From NCBI RefSeq assembly GCF_003258315.1, contig NZ_CP030032.1, positions 3,412,501 through 3,476,500 of the forward strand: a stretch of 64,000 nucleotides of DNA. Direction: 5' to 3'. Below the pieces are notes generated by a model that saw nothing but the letters and a program-made list of their open reading frames with translations, was not told the DNA's origin and did no database searches. Every line of letters begins with the position of its first letter. The first letter of the stretch is position 1. The position numbers and the translations under genes were made by a program. The stretch is from Bradymonas sediminis (GTDB lineage Bacteria; Myxococcota_A; Bradymonadia; Bradymonadales; Bradymonadaceae). This document shows positions 55,079-63,615 of the stretch, piece by piece.

Positions 55079-56131
55079 ATGACAGTATCTGAAATCAGAA
55101 CGCCGAAAACTCAGAAGGCCTCCTGGGGGACCAGCCTTCAAGTCAGCGATGACCTCTGGCGGCTGCGCCTGCGCAATCCGAACACAGGCGGGCGCGACCG
55201 CATCATCGTCAACACCTATGTCTATGCGGGCGCGGATACCCTGGCGGTCATCGACCCCGGCTGGCCGAGCACCGTCGACCACCTCGAAGCGGCGCTGGCC
55301 GAACTCGGCCTTGCCCGCGACCTCGCCGACGTCGACTATTGGCTCTATACCCACGCCCATATCGACCATATGGGGGCGGCCGCGCTGCTAGAGAAGCGCA
55401 GCAAGGCCCCGCATATTGCCGCCAAGAGTCTGACTCCCTTTTGCCCCAAATGGCACCGCTTTCAGGACGAGATTCACGATTGGCGGCCCTGGATTCAGGA
55501 AGCCTTCGCCTCGCCGCATCGCGAGCGCCTGCTCGCCGCCCGACAGCACCACGGGCTCCTTGAGACCCATGGCCCCGCAGCGCTGACCCGCACCGAGTTC
55601 ATCGACTTCGGCGAGCGCATCCAGATTGGTGATCTGAACCTGGAATTTGTGGACGCGCGCGGCCACGATCCCCACCACGGCGCATTTTTTGAGCGCGAGC
55701 GTGGCTGGTTATTTTCAGGAGACGTCATCCTGGCCGTGCCGACGCCGATTTGTCGCTCGATGCACGACGACCTCGACGCCTATCGCGGCAGCATCGCGCG
55801 TCTGGCCGCCCTTCCCGCCAGCCTTATCTTGCCGGGCCACGGGCTGCATCGACGCAACTCCAAGGACCAACCGTTTGAGCAACTCTTTGAGCGAAGCCTT
55901 AAATATGTCAGTGATTTCGAGAAGATAACGCGCCACACCCTCAGCCAGGCCACCGCGCCCCTTGACCTGTACGAGATCGCGATTCGCAGCACCCCGGAGC
56001 AGAAAATCCTCGAACCCGAAGCCCGCTGGTGGGTGCATATGGCGCTGATCGATTCGCACCTCGCCACGCTCGTTGAGCACGGTTTTGCGACACGCGTCGA
56101 AGGGCCAAGCGGTCCTCTCTATCACGTCTAA
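55079..56131 (+). CDS. MBL-fold metallohydrolase
   Basis: This soluble hydrolase of 350 residues has the metallo-beta-lactamase metal motif THAHIDHMG (His92, His94, Asp96, His97), a later metal ligand in RGHDPHHGAF (about 198-207), GDVILAVPTP and the C-terminal LPGHG (about 257-261). The C-terminal 90 residues are helical. This layout is close to the flavodiiron/lactonase-like and lipid-hydrolase branches, but the substrate cannot be told. It may share a transcript with the universal stress protein gene. Confidence 0.88.
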   Translation: MTVSEIRTPKTQKASWGTSLQVSDDLWRLRLRNPNTGGRDRIIVNTYVYAGADTLAVIDPGWPSTVDHLEAALAELGLARDLADVDYWLYTHAHIDHMGAAALLEKRSKAPHIAAKSLTPFCPKWHRFQDEIHDWRPWIQEAFASPHRERLLAARQHHGLLETHGPAALTRTEFIDFGERIQIGDLNLEFVDARGHDPHHGAFFERERGWLFSGDVILAVPTPICRSMHDDLDAYRGSIARLAALPASLILPGHGLHRRNSKDQPFEQLFERSLKYVSDFEKITRHTLSQATAPLDLYEIAIRSTPEQKILEPEARWWVHMALIDSHLATLVEHGFATRVEGPSGPLYHV

Positions 56132-56321
56132 ATATTCCCAACTCGCCGGCGTCTATATTTGGCGAGGCTGCGAACAAGCCTGCAATTCAGCTTAAAACCT
56201 GATATTCGAAAAGCGCTTCATAAATATAGCGTGACGATTCGAACTAAGCCTTCGACGCCACCCACCGATTACTTTCTAGAATTTTAATTCATTACACGAT
56301 TTTCACTACCAAGAGTTACGT

Positions 56322-57692
56322 ATGCTTAAGCAAATCAAAGGTCTGAATCTTCGCACGCCCCTCCTTATTATGCTGCTCGCCGGCGGCATCGGCGCCGCGG
56401 CTGTCGGCTGCAAGGCGACCGGCAACGACGCCGTTAAAGAGGACACCACCGAGGCCGAGGCCAACCAGAATATGAAAGAAGAAGAAGCGAGCGACGAAGC
56501 GGCTGAGTCCACGGGGCAGCGCCTCAAAAGCCCGGAGGTCTCGGAGAAGACCATGGAAGCGCTGGTGGCGGGCAATACCCAATTCGCCCTGGACCTCTAC
56601 GCCAAGGTGTCCACCGAGAGCGACAACGTGTTCTACTCGCCTTTTAGCGTGTCCGAAGCGTTGACGATGGTCTCGGCCGGCGCGCGCGGCGAGACCGCCA
56701 AGCAGATGATGGAGACGCTGAACCTCGACCTGGAGCCGTCCGAGTTGCACCCGGCGTTCAACGCGCTGGACACCAAATTGATGAACCTCGGCGAGAAGCC
56801 GCAAAAGCCGACCTCGGAGCCGTTCCAGTTGACCATCGCCAACTCCATCTGGGGACAAACCGGCGAAAACTTCAAACCCGAGTTCGTCAATACGCTCGGC
56901 GCCAACTACGGCGCGGGCCTGAGCACGCTCGACTTCGTCAACGGCGCAGAGCCGGCGCGCAAAGAGATCAACGCCTGGGTCGAAGAGAAAACTCAGGAGC
57001 GCATCAAAGATCTGATGCCCGAGGGCTCGGTGACCGCCGATACACGCCTGGTCCTGACTAACGCGATCTATTTCAAAGCATCCTGGATGGCCGACTTCCA
57101 AAAAGAAGCCACCCAACAAGGCGACTTCACCCTGCGTGATGGCTCCAAGGTCAAAGCCGACCTGATGAACCAGGTCGCGTTCTTCGACTACGCCGAGATG
57201 GACGGCTTCAAAGCCGTCGCCCTGCCCTACGACGGCGGCGACGCGTCAATGCTCGTCCTGCTGCCCGAAGACCTGGCAAAATTCGAGGCGAGCCTGAGCG
57301 CCGATACGCTCAACGACACCGTGGCGGCCCTGGAGAAGAAGAACGTCGCGCTGACGCTTCCGAAATTCGAGTTCACCGCGCCGCTGACCCTCACCCACAC
57401 CCTCAAGGCCATGGGCATGGCCGACGCGTTCAGCGATAGCGCCGACTTCTCGGGCATCGCCGACTCGGGCCTGAGCATCAGCGAAGTCATCCACAAAGCA
57501 TTCGTCGCCGTGGACGAGTCCGGCACCGAAGCTGCCGCCGCCACCGGCATCAGCATGCGCGTCACCTCGATGCCCGCTGAGCCGGTCCAGTTCAAGGCCG
57601 ACAAGCCCTTCATCTTCGTAATTCGCGACAACACCACCGGCAGCGTCCTCTTCATGGGTCGCCTGGCCAACCCGAGCGCGCAGGCCGAATAA
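56322..57692 (+). CDS. Serpin lipoprotein 1
   Basis: This protein of 456 residues has a signal peptide and lipobox (AAVGC, Cys30), an acidic Glu/Asp/Ala linker and a complete serpin fold. Serpin signatures include NVFYSPFSVSEALTMVSAGARGET (helix A-B/shutter region), KPTSEPFQLTIANSIWG, TRLVLTNAIYFKASW, SMLVLLPEDL, TLPKFEF, the breach/shutter HKAFVAVDESGTEAAAAT and the closing DKPFIFVIRDNTTGSVLFMGRL. The small-residue hinge predicts true inhibitory behaviour. The reactive loop is GISMRVTSMPAEPVQF, with P1 inferred as Thr by alignment to alpha-1-antitrypsin. Serpins trap proteases by covalent suicide inhibition. It is 309 bp upstream of serpin 2, with its own terminator, and has the most divergent linker. 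Confidence 0.96.
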   Translation: MLKQIKGLNLRTPLLIMLLAGGIGAAAVGCKATGNDAVKEDTTEAEANQNMKEEEASDEAAESTGQRLKSPEVSEKTMEALVAGNTQFALDLYAKVSTESDNVFYSPFSVSEALTMVSAGARGETAKQMMETLNLDLEPSELHPAFNALDTKLMNLGEKPQKPTSEPFQLTIANSIWGQTGENFKPEFVNTLGANYGAGLSTLDFVNGAEPARKEINAWVEEKTQERIKDLMPEGSVTADTRLVLTNAIYFKASWMADFQKEATQQGDFTLRDGSKVKADLMNQVAFFDYAEMDGFKAVALPYDGGDASMLVLLPEDLAKFEASLSADTLNDTVAALEKKNVALTLPKFEFTAPLTLTHTLKAMGMADAFSDSADFSGIADSGLSISEVIHKAFVAVDESGTEAAAATGISMRVTSMPAEPVQFKADKPFIFVIRDNTTGSVLFMGRLANPSAQAE

Positions 57693-57761
57693 ATCGCGCT
57701 TATTCCGATCTCGGACAATATTGTCCGAAGATTTGGAGCGCTTTGGAAAAACGAGTTAAAG

Positions 57762-57790
57762 ACGCGGGCCACCTGGCCCGCGTTTTTTTA
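57762..57790 (+). terminator. Rho-independent terminator of serpin 1
   Basis: ACGCGGGCC, loop ACCT, GGCCCGCGT and seven T form a textbook terminator about 70 bp past the serpin 1 stop. Confidence 0.92.
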
Positions 57791-57880
57791 TTTTCAACTC
57801 CAAAAAAATCACGCAACCCTGCCGACCAGAGGGCGATCCGACGGTGCAAACACGGCGACACTTTCGCGCAATATTGGCTA

Positions 57881-57897
57881 TTGGCACGAAGCGTGCA
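57881..57897 (+). promoter_or_regulatory. Possible sigma-54 promoter before serpin 2
   Basis: TTGGCACGAAGCGTGCA has the sigma-54 elements GG and GC at exactly ten bases' spacing and a perfect TTGGCACG -24 half; the -12 half is GTGC rather than TTGC. It is about 105 bp before the serpin 2 start, within the 309-bp gap that follows the serpin 1 terminator. Sigma-54 use would need an enhancer-binding activator. Confidence 0.4.
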
Positions 57898-58001
57898 CAA
57901 ACTAGAAACACACCGAACGGCGCATGGTTCGCCACGTCGTTTATTTGATTCTCACTGACTTATTTACTCAGCATCTCTCAGATAACCTCGGAGAATACCT
58001 A

Positions 58002-59336
58002 ATGATTAAGCACTCGCTTCAAGCCGGCCTCGGCGCTCGCCTCCTCGCCCTTCTCTTGGCCGCAAGTGTCGGCGGAACCCTTGTGGGCTGCGAAGACGCG
58101 GCCGATGATTCCAAAGAACAGCCCGACATCACCCAGCCCGGCGAGGAAGTTCGCTCGGATAAGCAGCGCGTGGCGAACCCCCAGGTGCCCCAGAGTGATC
58201 GCGAAGAGCTGGTGAAGGGAAATACCGACTTCGCCTTCGACCTCTATAAAGAGATCGCGGGACAGGACAAAAACCTCTTCTTCTCGCCGTTTAGCATCTC
58301 CGAAGCCCTCACGATGACCTACGCCGGGGCGCGCGGCGAGACCGAGGCCGAGATGGCCGACGTCCTGCACCTCAGCGGCGACCAGGTCCAGGTTCACCCC
58401 GCCTTCAACTGGCTCGACGCCCACCTGATGGACCTCGCCGAGACGCCGATCAACGAGGAGTCCGAGCCCTTCGAATTGGCCGTCGCGAACTCCATCTGGG
58501 GGCAGGCGGGCTATCCCTTCAAGGCCGACTTCCTCGACACCCTCGCGCTGAACTACGGCGCCGGGCTCAACACCATGGACTTCAAATCTCAGCCCGAGGA
58601 GGCGCGCCAAGAGATCAATAAATGGGTCGAAGGAAAGACCAACGAGCGCATCAAAGACCTACTCCCCGAAGGCATGATCACGGTCGATACGCGCATGGTG
58701 CTGACCAACGCGATCTTCTTCAAGGCCTCCTGGCTCTATGCCTTCGACGAGGAAGTCACCGCGCCGGGCGACTTCACCCTGCGCGACGGCTCCACGGTCA
58801 GCGCCGACCTGATGTACCAGAACACCGACCTGAGATACGCCGAGTTGGATAACTTCAAGGCCGTTGAGCTCCCCTATGACGGCGGCGACGTGTCGATGCT
58901 CGTCTTATTGCCCGAAGACCTCGCCGCCTTCGAGGCAGACCTGGACGCCGACACCATCAAGGACGCGGTTGAAGCCCTTGAGTTCAAGGATGTTCAACTG
59001 ACCCTGCCGAAATTCTCGTTCACCCTGCCGCTGCCGCTGACCGACACGCTCAAAGATATGGGCATGACGACCGCGTTCAGCGACGACGCTGACTTCTCGG
59101 GCATGAACGACCTCAACGAGCTGCGCATCACCGACGTGGTGCACAAAGCTTTCGTGTCGGTCGATGAGGAAGGCACCGAGGCCGCCGCCGCGACCGCGGT
59201 GGTGGTGGGCGTCGAGTCCTCCGGGCCGAACGAGCTGGTCGACTTCAAGGCCGACAAGCCGTTTATCTTCGTGATTCGGGCCAACCAAACCGGCAGCCTG
59301 CTCTTCGTGGGCCGCGTGCTGGACCCGACCAAATAA
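58002..59336 (+). CDS. Serpin lipoprotein 2
   Basis: This serpin of 444 residues has the lipobox LVGC (Cys30) after a long signal peptide, then an acidic linker ending in EEVRSDKQRVANPQV, the shared pre-domain of copies 2-5. The core has NLFFSPFSISEALTMTYAGARGE, ANSIWGQAG, TRMVLTNAIFFKASWLYAF, YDGGDVSMLVLLPEDL, TLPKFSF and HKAFVSVDEEGTEAAAAT. The loop AVVVGVESSGPNELVDF carries an inferred P1 Glu, which would target a Glu-specific protease. The loop is one residue longer than in the other four. GGAG is eight bases before the ATG at 58002, which was preferred to an upstream extension. Confidence 0.96.
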   Translation: MIKHSLQAGLGARLLALLLAASVGGTLVGCEDAADDSKEQPDITQPGEEVRSDKQRVANPQVPQSDREELVKGNTDFAFDLYKEIAGQDKNLFFSPFSISEALTMTYAGARGETEAEMADVLHLSGDQVQVHPAFNWLDAHLMDLAETPINEESEPFELAVANSIWGQAGYPFKADFLDTLALNYGAGLNTMDFKSQPEEARQEINKWVEGKTNERIKDLLPEGMITVDTRMVLTNAIFFKASWLYAFDEEVTAPGDFTLRDGSTVSADLMYQNTDLRYAELDNFKAVELPYDGGDVSMLVLLPEDLAAFEADLDADTIKDAVEALEFKDVQLTLPKFSFTLPLPLTDTLKDMGMTTAFSDDADFSGMNDLNELRITDVVHKAFVSVDEEGTEAAAATAVVVGVESSGPNELVDFKADKPFIFVIRANQTGSLLFVGRVLDPTK

Positions 59337-59354
59337 GTCACGCACCCGCGATCC

Positions 59355-59378
59355 GCCTCGGGCCAACGGGCCCGAGGC
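59355..59378. other. Hairpin between serpin 2 and serpin 3
   Basis: The perfect 10-bp stem GCCTCGGGCC / GGCCCGAGGC with loop AACG is followed by CTCAAAAT, not a T tract. It may weaken readthrough or stabilise mRNA ends rather than terminate. Confidence 0.6.
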
Positions 59379-59413
59379 TCAAAATAACGCTGCATAAATT
59401 CGGAGACGCTCAA

Positions 59414-60745
59414 ATGTATCGCTATTCTTTTCAATCTCGCCTCGGCGCCCGGCTACTCACGCTACTTCTGGCAGGAAGCATCGCCGGTGGACTCATCGGT
59501 TGCGAAGACGCGACCCAGGAAGACACCAAACCCGAACCCACAGCACCCGGCGAGGTTCGCTCGGATAAGCAGCGCGTGGCGAACCCCGACGTTGCGCAAA
59601 GCGCGCGCGACGCGCTGGTCGCGGGCAATACCGAGTTCGCGCTGGACCTCTATAAGAAGATTGCGGAGGAAGATAAAAACCTCTTCTACTCCCCATTTAG
59701 CATCTCTGAGGCCCTCGCGATGACCTACGCCGGCGCGCGGGGTGAGACGGCCAGCCAGATGGCCGAGACGCTGCATTTCAATAGCAAACAGGGACTGGTG
59801 CATCCGGCATTTAACTGGCTCGACGCCCACCTGATGGACCTCGGCGAGACGCCGGTGCTCGAGGACTCCTCGCCCTTCGAATTGGCGGTCGCGAACTCCA
59901 TCTGGGGGCAAATCGACTACGCCTTCGAGACCAACTTCCTCGACACCCTCGCGCTGAACTACGGCGCCGGCTTGAACACGCTCGACTTCGCGGCGGCCCC
60001 TGAGCAGTCGCGCCAGACCATCAACGGATGGGTCGAAGCCCAGACCAATGACCGCATCAAAGACTTGATCCCCGAGCAGATGATCACCACCGACACGAAG
60101 ATGGTGCTGACCAACGCGATCTTCTTTAAGGCGTCCTGGCTCAATCCTTTCCAGGAAGAGATGACCATCGAGGGTGACTTCACCCGCCGAGACGGCTCAA
60201 CCGTCAGCGCGCAGATGATGCGCCAAACCACCGGCTTTATGCACGCTCAGATGGACGGATTCCAGGCCGTCTCGCTCCCCTATGATGGCGGAGACGTGTC
60301 GATGCTCGTGATTTTGCCCGAGGATATCGAGGCATTTGAAGCCGAGCTCGACGCCGATACGCTCGCCGACACGGTCGCCGCGATGGAATCAACGACGGTG
60401 CACCTGACGCTGCCGAAATTCGAGTATACCCTGCCGCTGACGCTCTCTGAGGTCCTGCCCGAGTTGGGCATGCCGCTGGCGTTTTCGGATAACGCGGACT
60501 TCTCGGGCATGAGCACCACGAGCCAATTGCGCATCGCCGAGGTCGTACATAAGGCATTTGTCGCGGTCGACGAGAGCGGCACCGAGGCGGCCGCCGCCAC
60601 CGCGGTCATCATGGAAGACACCGCAGCCCCGGTTGATCCGATCGAGTTTAAGGCCGACAAGCCTTTCATCTTTATGATCCGCGCCAACCAAACCGGCAGT
60701 CTGCTCTTCGTGGGCCGGGTATCGGACCCCAGCGCGTCGAATTAA
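59414..60745 (+). CDS. Serpin lipoprotein 3
   Basis: This 443-residue serpin follows the plan of copy 2: lipobox LIGC (Cys30), pre-domain GEVRSDKQRVANPDV, then NLFYSPFSISEALAMTYAGARGET, ANSIWGQIDY, TKMVLTNAIFFKASWLN, YDGGDVSMLVILPEDI, HLTLPKFEYTL and HKAFVAVDESGTEAAAAT. The reactive loop AVIMEDTAAPVDPIEF is acidic at P3-P2 (Glu-Asp) with P1 inferred as Thr; a one-residue shift would put Asp at P1. GGAG is eight bases before the ATG at 59414. Only 39 bp separate it from serpin 4, so these two are probably one transcript. Confidence 0.96.
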   Translation: MYRYSFQSRLGARLLTLLLAGSIAGGLIGCEDATQEDTKPEPTAPGEVRSDKQRVANPDVAQSARDALVAGNTEFALDLYKKIAEEDKNLFYSPFSISEALAMTYAGARGETASQMAETLHFNSKQGLVHPAFNWLDAHLMDLGETPVLEDSSPFELAVANSIWGQIDYAFETNFLDTLALNYGAGLNTLDFAAAPEQSRQTINGWVEAQTNDRIKDLIPEQMITTDTKMVLTNAIFFKASWLNPFQEEMTIEGDFTRRDGSTVSAQMMRQTTGFMHAQMDGFQAVSLPYDGGDVSMLVILPEDIEAFEAELDADTLADTVAAMESTTVHLTLPKFEYTLPLTLSEVLPELGMPLAFSDNADFSGMSTTSQLRIAEVVHKAFVAVDESGTEAAAATAVIMEDTAAPVDPIEFKADKPFIFMIRANQTGSLLFVGRVSDPSASN

Positions 60746-60784
60746 TTCGCGAATCTGCATCCATCATCATTTTGGAGAACGCAA

Positions 60785-62116
60785 ATGTTAAAATACTCAC
60801 TTCAGTCCCGCTTCGGCGCCCCCCTGCTCTCATTACTCCTGGCCGGCAGCTTCGGCGCAGCCCTGGTCGGCTGCGAGGACGCGGCCCAGGAGGATACGAA
60901 ACCCGAGCAGACCGAACCCGGCGAGGTTCGCTCGGATGAGCAGCGCGTCGCGAACCCGGACGTGTCCGAGAGCGCGCGCCAGGCGCTGGTGGCGGGCAAT
61001 ACCGACTTCGCCCTGGACCTCTACCGCGAAATCGCCGCCCAAGACGCCAACCTCTTCTACTCGCCGTTTAGCATCTCGGAAGCCCTGGCGATGACCTATG
61101 CCGGCGCGCGCGGCGAGACCGCCGCGCAGATGGCCGCCACCCTGCACCTGAACGCCGACCAGGCGATGGTGCACCCGGCGTTTAACTGGCTCGACGCCCA
61201 CCTGATGAACCTGGGTGAGACGCCGACCAACGAAGGCTCACACCCCTTCGAGTTGGCGGTCGCGAACTCCATCTGGGGGCAGGCTGGCTATCAGTTCGAG
61301 GCTGATTTCCTCGACACCCTCGCCCTGAATTACGGCGCGGGCCTCAACACGATGGACTTTATCGAGGCGCCCGAGGCGTCGCGTCAGACCATCAACCAAT
61401 GGGTTGAAGATAAAACAAAAGAGCGCATCAAAGACCTGATACCGGAGGGCGCGATCACCCAGGACACCCGGATGGTCCTGACCAACGCGATCTATTTCAA
61501 GGCATCCTGGCTCTACGCCTTTGAGGAGAGCATGACCGCGGCGGGCGACTTCAATAAGCTCGACGGCTCGACGCTCAGCGTCGACTTGATGCAGCAGACC
61601 AACTATTTGAGCTATGCGCAGATGGACGGCTTCGAGGCGCTCGAGCTCCCCTACGATGGCGGAGACGTCTCGATGCTTATCCTCTTGCCCGAAGACCTGG
61701 CGGCCTTTGAGCAAGGGTTGGATTCGGCAACGCTCAGCGCCACGATTGAGGCGCTCGAGAATACCTACACCAAGATCACGCTGCCGAAATTCGAATACAC
61801 GCTCGACCTGCCGCTGGCGCAGACCCTGCAGGACATGGGTATGACCGACGCGTTTAGCAGCAGCGCGGACCTATCGGGCATCACCGGCACCCGCGACCTG
61901 GTCATCAGCGACGTGGTCCACAAGGCCTTCGTCGCCGTCGATGAAGAGGGCACCGAAGCCGCCGCGGCGACCGCCGTGATCGGCGGCGCCACCTCGGTGC
62001 CACCGGAGCCGGTCGATTTCCGCGTCGACAAACCCTTTATCTTCATGATCCGCGCAAACCAGACCGGCAGCCTGCTCTTCGTAGGCCGCGTTCTGGAGCC
62101 GAACGCCGCCGAATAA
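60785..62116 (+). CDS. Serpin lipoprotein 4
   Basis: This serpin of 443 residues has lipobox LVGC (Cys30) and pre-domain GEVRSDEQRVANPDV. The core motifs are NLFYSPFSISEALAMTYAGARGET, ANSIWGQAGYQFE, TRMVLTNAIYFKASWLYAF, YDGGDVSMLILLPEDL, KITLPKFEYTLDLPL and HKAFVAVDEEGTEAAAAT. The reactive loop AVIGGATSVPPEPVDF gives an inferred Ala-Thr at P2-P1 and Ser at P1'. This is small and neutral, suited to an elastase- or subtilisin-like protease. GGAG sits before the ATG at 60785. A strong hairpin follows 12 bp past the stop. Confidence 0.96.
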   Translation: MLKYSLQSRFGAPLLSLLLAGSFGAALVGCEDAAQEDTKPEQTEPGEVRSDEQRVANPDVSESARQALVAGNTDFALDLYREIAAQDANLFYSPFSISEALAMTYAGARGETAAQMAATLHLNADQAMVHPAFNWLDAHLMNLGETPTNEGSHPFELAVANSIWGQAGYQFEADFLDTLALNYGAGLNTMDFIEAPEASRQTINQWVEDKTKERIKDLIPEGAITQDTRMVLTNAIYFKASWLYAFEESMTAAGDFNKLDGSTLSVDLMQQTNYLSYAQMDGFEALELPYDGGDVSMLILLPEDLAAFEQGLDSATLSATIEALENTYTKITLPKFEYTLDLPLAQTLQDMGMTDAFSSSADLSGITGTRDLVISDVVHKAFVAVDEEGTEAAAATAVIGGATSVPPEPVDFRVDKPFIFMIRANQTGSLLFVGRVLEPNAAE

Positions 62117-62128
62117 CCCCGACACATC

Positions 62129-62164
62129 CTTCGCCCCGGGCGCTGCCGCCCGGGGCGAAGTTTT
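62129..62164 (+). terminator. Terminator after serpin 4
   Basis: The perfect 14-bp stem CTTCGCCCCGGGCG / CGCCCGGGGCGAAG with loop CTGC is followed by TTTT. It is very stable but the T tract is short. Confidence 0.75.
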
Positions 62165-62198
62165 GCCCCCCGCCTGACACTCAAACCTGGTATAAGCA

Positions 62199-63536
62199 AT
62201 GCAAAAATACTCTCTTCGGGCTCGCCTGAGCGCCCCACTTCTCTCGCTGCTCCTCGCCGGTGGATTGGGCGCAGGTGCCGCTGGCTGCCAGGACGCAGCG
62301 CAAGCGGACACCCAACCCGACCCCTCGGAAGGCGCCCCCGGCGAAGTTCGCTCGGACAAGCAACGCGTCGCGAACCCGCAGGTCTCCGAGAGCGCCCGAC
62401 AGGCGCTTGTGGCGGGCAATACCGACTTCGCCCTGGACCTGTATCGCGAGATCGCCGGCGAGGATAAGAACCTCTTTTACTCGCCATTTAGCATCTCCGA
62501 GGCGCTCGCCATGACCTACGCCGGCGCGCGCGGCGAAACGGCCGCGCAGATGGCCGAGACCCTGCACCTAAATACCCAGCAAGACCAGGTTCACCCCGCG
62601 TTCAACTGGCTTGACGCCCACCTGATGAACCTGGGCGAGACGCCGTTTAACGAGGGCTCGGAGCCCTTCGAGCTGGCGGTCGCGAACTCCATCTGGGGAC
62701 AAACCGGCTATCATTTTGAGGAGGCATTCCTCGACACCCTCGCGCTGAATTACGGCGCTGGTCTCCATACGCTGGACTTCAATGGGGCGCACGAAGCGTC
62801 GCGCCAGACCATCAACGGCTGGGTCGAAGACCAGACCAACGACCGCATCAAAGATCTGATCCCCGCGGGCGTCATCACCAAAGACACGCGCCTGGTGCTG
62901 ACCAACGCGATCTTCTTCAAGGCCTCCTGGCTTCACGCCTTCGAGAAGAACGACACCGCTGCGGGCGAGTTCACCCGGGTGGATAACTCCACGCTCCAGG
63001 TCGATTTGATGGAGCAAACCAACTTCTTAAAATACGCGCAAATGGAGGGGTACCAGGCGGTAGAGCTCCCCTATGATGGGGGCGACGTGTCGATGCTCAT
63101 CCTGCTGCCCGAGGACCTGGCGGCTTTTGAGCAGAACCTCGACGCCGCCACCCTCAGCGCGACGGTCGACGCGCTCTCGGTCCAAAACACCACCGTGACG
63201 CTGCCAAAATTTGAGTTCAAATTGGACCTTCCGCTCGGCGAGACACTCCAAGATATGGGGATGACCGAGGCGTTCTCGGACGACGCCGACCTCTCTGGCA
63301 TGACCGGCACCCGCGAGCTCATGGTCAGCGACGTGGTTCACCAGGCATTTGTGGCCGTCGATGAAGAGGGCACCGAGGCCGCCGCTGCGACCGCGGTGGT
63401 CGTCGGCCCGGGCTCGGAGCCCCCAGAGCCGGTTGAGTTCCGCGCAGACAAGCCCTTTATCTTCATGATTCGCGCGAACCAGACCGGCAGCTTACTCTTC
63501 GTGGGTCGGGTCTTGGAGCCCAACGCCGCCCAATAA
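62199..63536 (+). CDS. Serpin lipoprotein 5
   Basis: This serpin of 445 residues has lipobox AAGC (Cys30) and the pre-domain GEVRSDKQRVANPQV. It matches copies 2-4 closely through NLFYSPFSISEALAMTYAGARGET, ANSIWGQTGYHFE, TRLVLTNAIFFKASWLHAF, YDGGDVSMLILLPEDL, TVTLPKFEFKLDLPL and HQAFVAVDEEGTEAAAAT. The reactive loop AVVVGPGSEPPEPVEF has Gly-Pro-Gly at P3-P1, an odd P1 for a serpin, so it may inhibit an unusual protease or act as a non-inhibitory member. No clear GGAG precedes the ATG at 62199. It is the last of the five and is followed by a terminator. Confidence 0.96.
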   Translation: MQKYSLRARLSAPLLSLLLAGGLGAGAAGCQDAAQADTQPDPSEGAPGEVRSDKQRVANPQVSESARQALVAGNTDFALDLYREIAGEDKNLFYSPFSISEALAMTYAGARGETAAQMAETLHLNTQQDQVHPAFNWLDAHLMNLGETPFNEGSEPFELAVANSIWGQTGYHFEEAFLDTLALNYGAGLHTLDFNGAHEASRQTINGWVEDQTNDRIKDLIPAGVITKDTRLVLTNAIFFKASWLHAFEKNDTAAGEFTRVDNSTLQVDLMEQTNFLKYAQMEGYQAVELPYDGGDVSMLILLPEDLAAFEQNLDAATLSATVDALSVQNTTVTLPKFEFKLDLPLGETLQDMGMTEAFSDDADLSGMTGTRELMVSDVVHQAFVAVDEEGTEAAAATAVVVGPGSEPPEPVEFRADKPFIFMIRANQTGSLLFVGRVLEPNAAQ

Positions 63537-63553
63537 GCGCGCCCCCAGATCGC

Positions 63554-63584
63554 AAAATGCCCCCATTCCTGGGGGCATTTTTTT
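63554..63584. terminator. Bidirectional terminator after serpin 5
   Basis: AAAATGCCCCC, loop ATTCCT, GGGGGCAT and seven T form a terminator on the plus strand. The A run on the left lets it also end the minus-strand gene at 63616. Confidence 0.93.
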
Positions 63585-63615
63585 ACCGACTCGGCTCCTC
63601 ATATTCGCTGACTTT

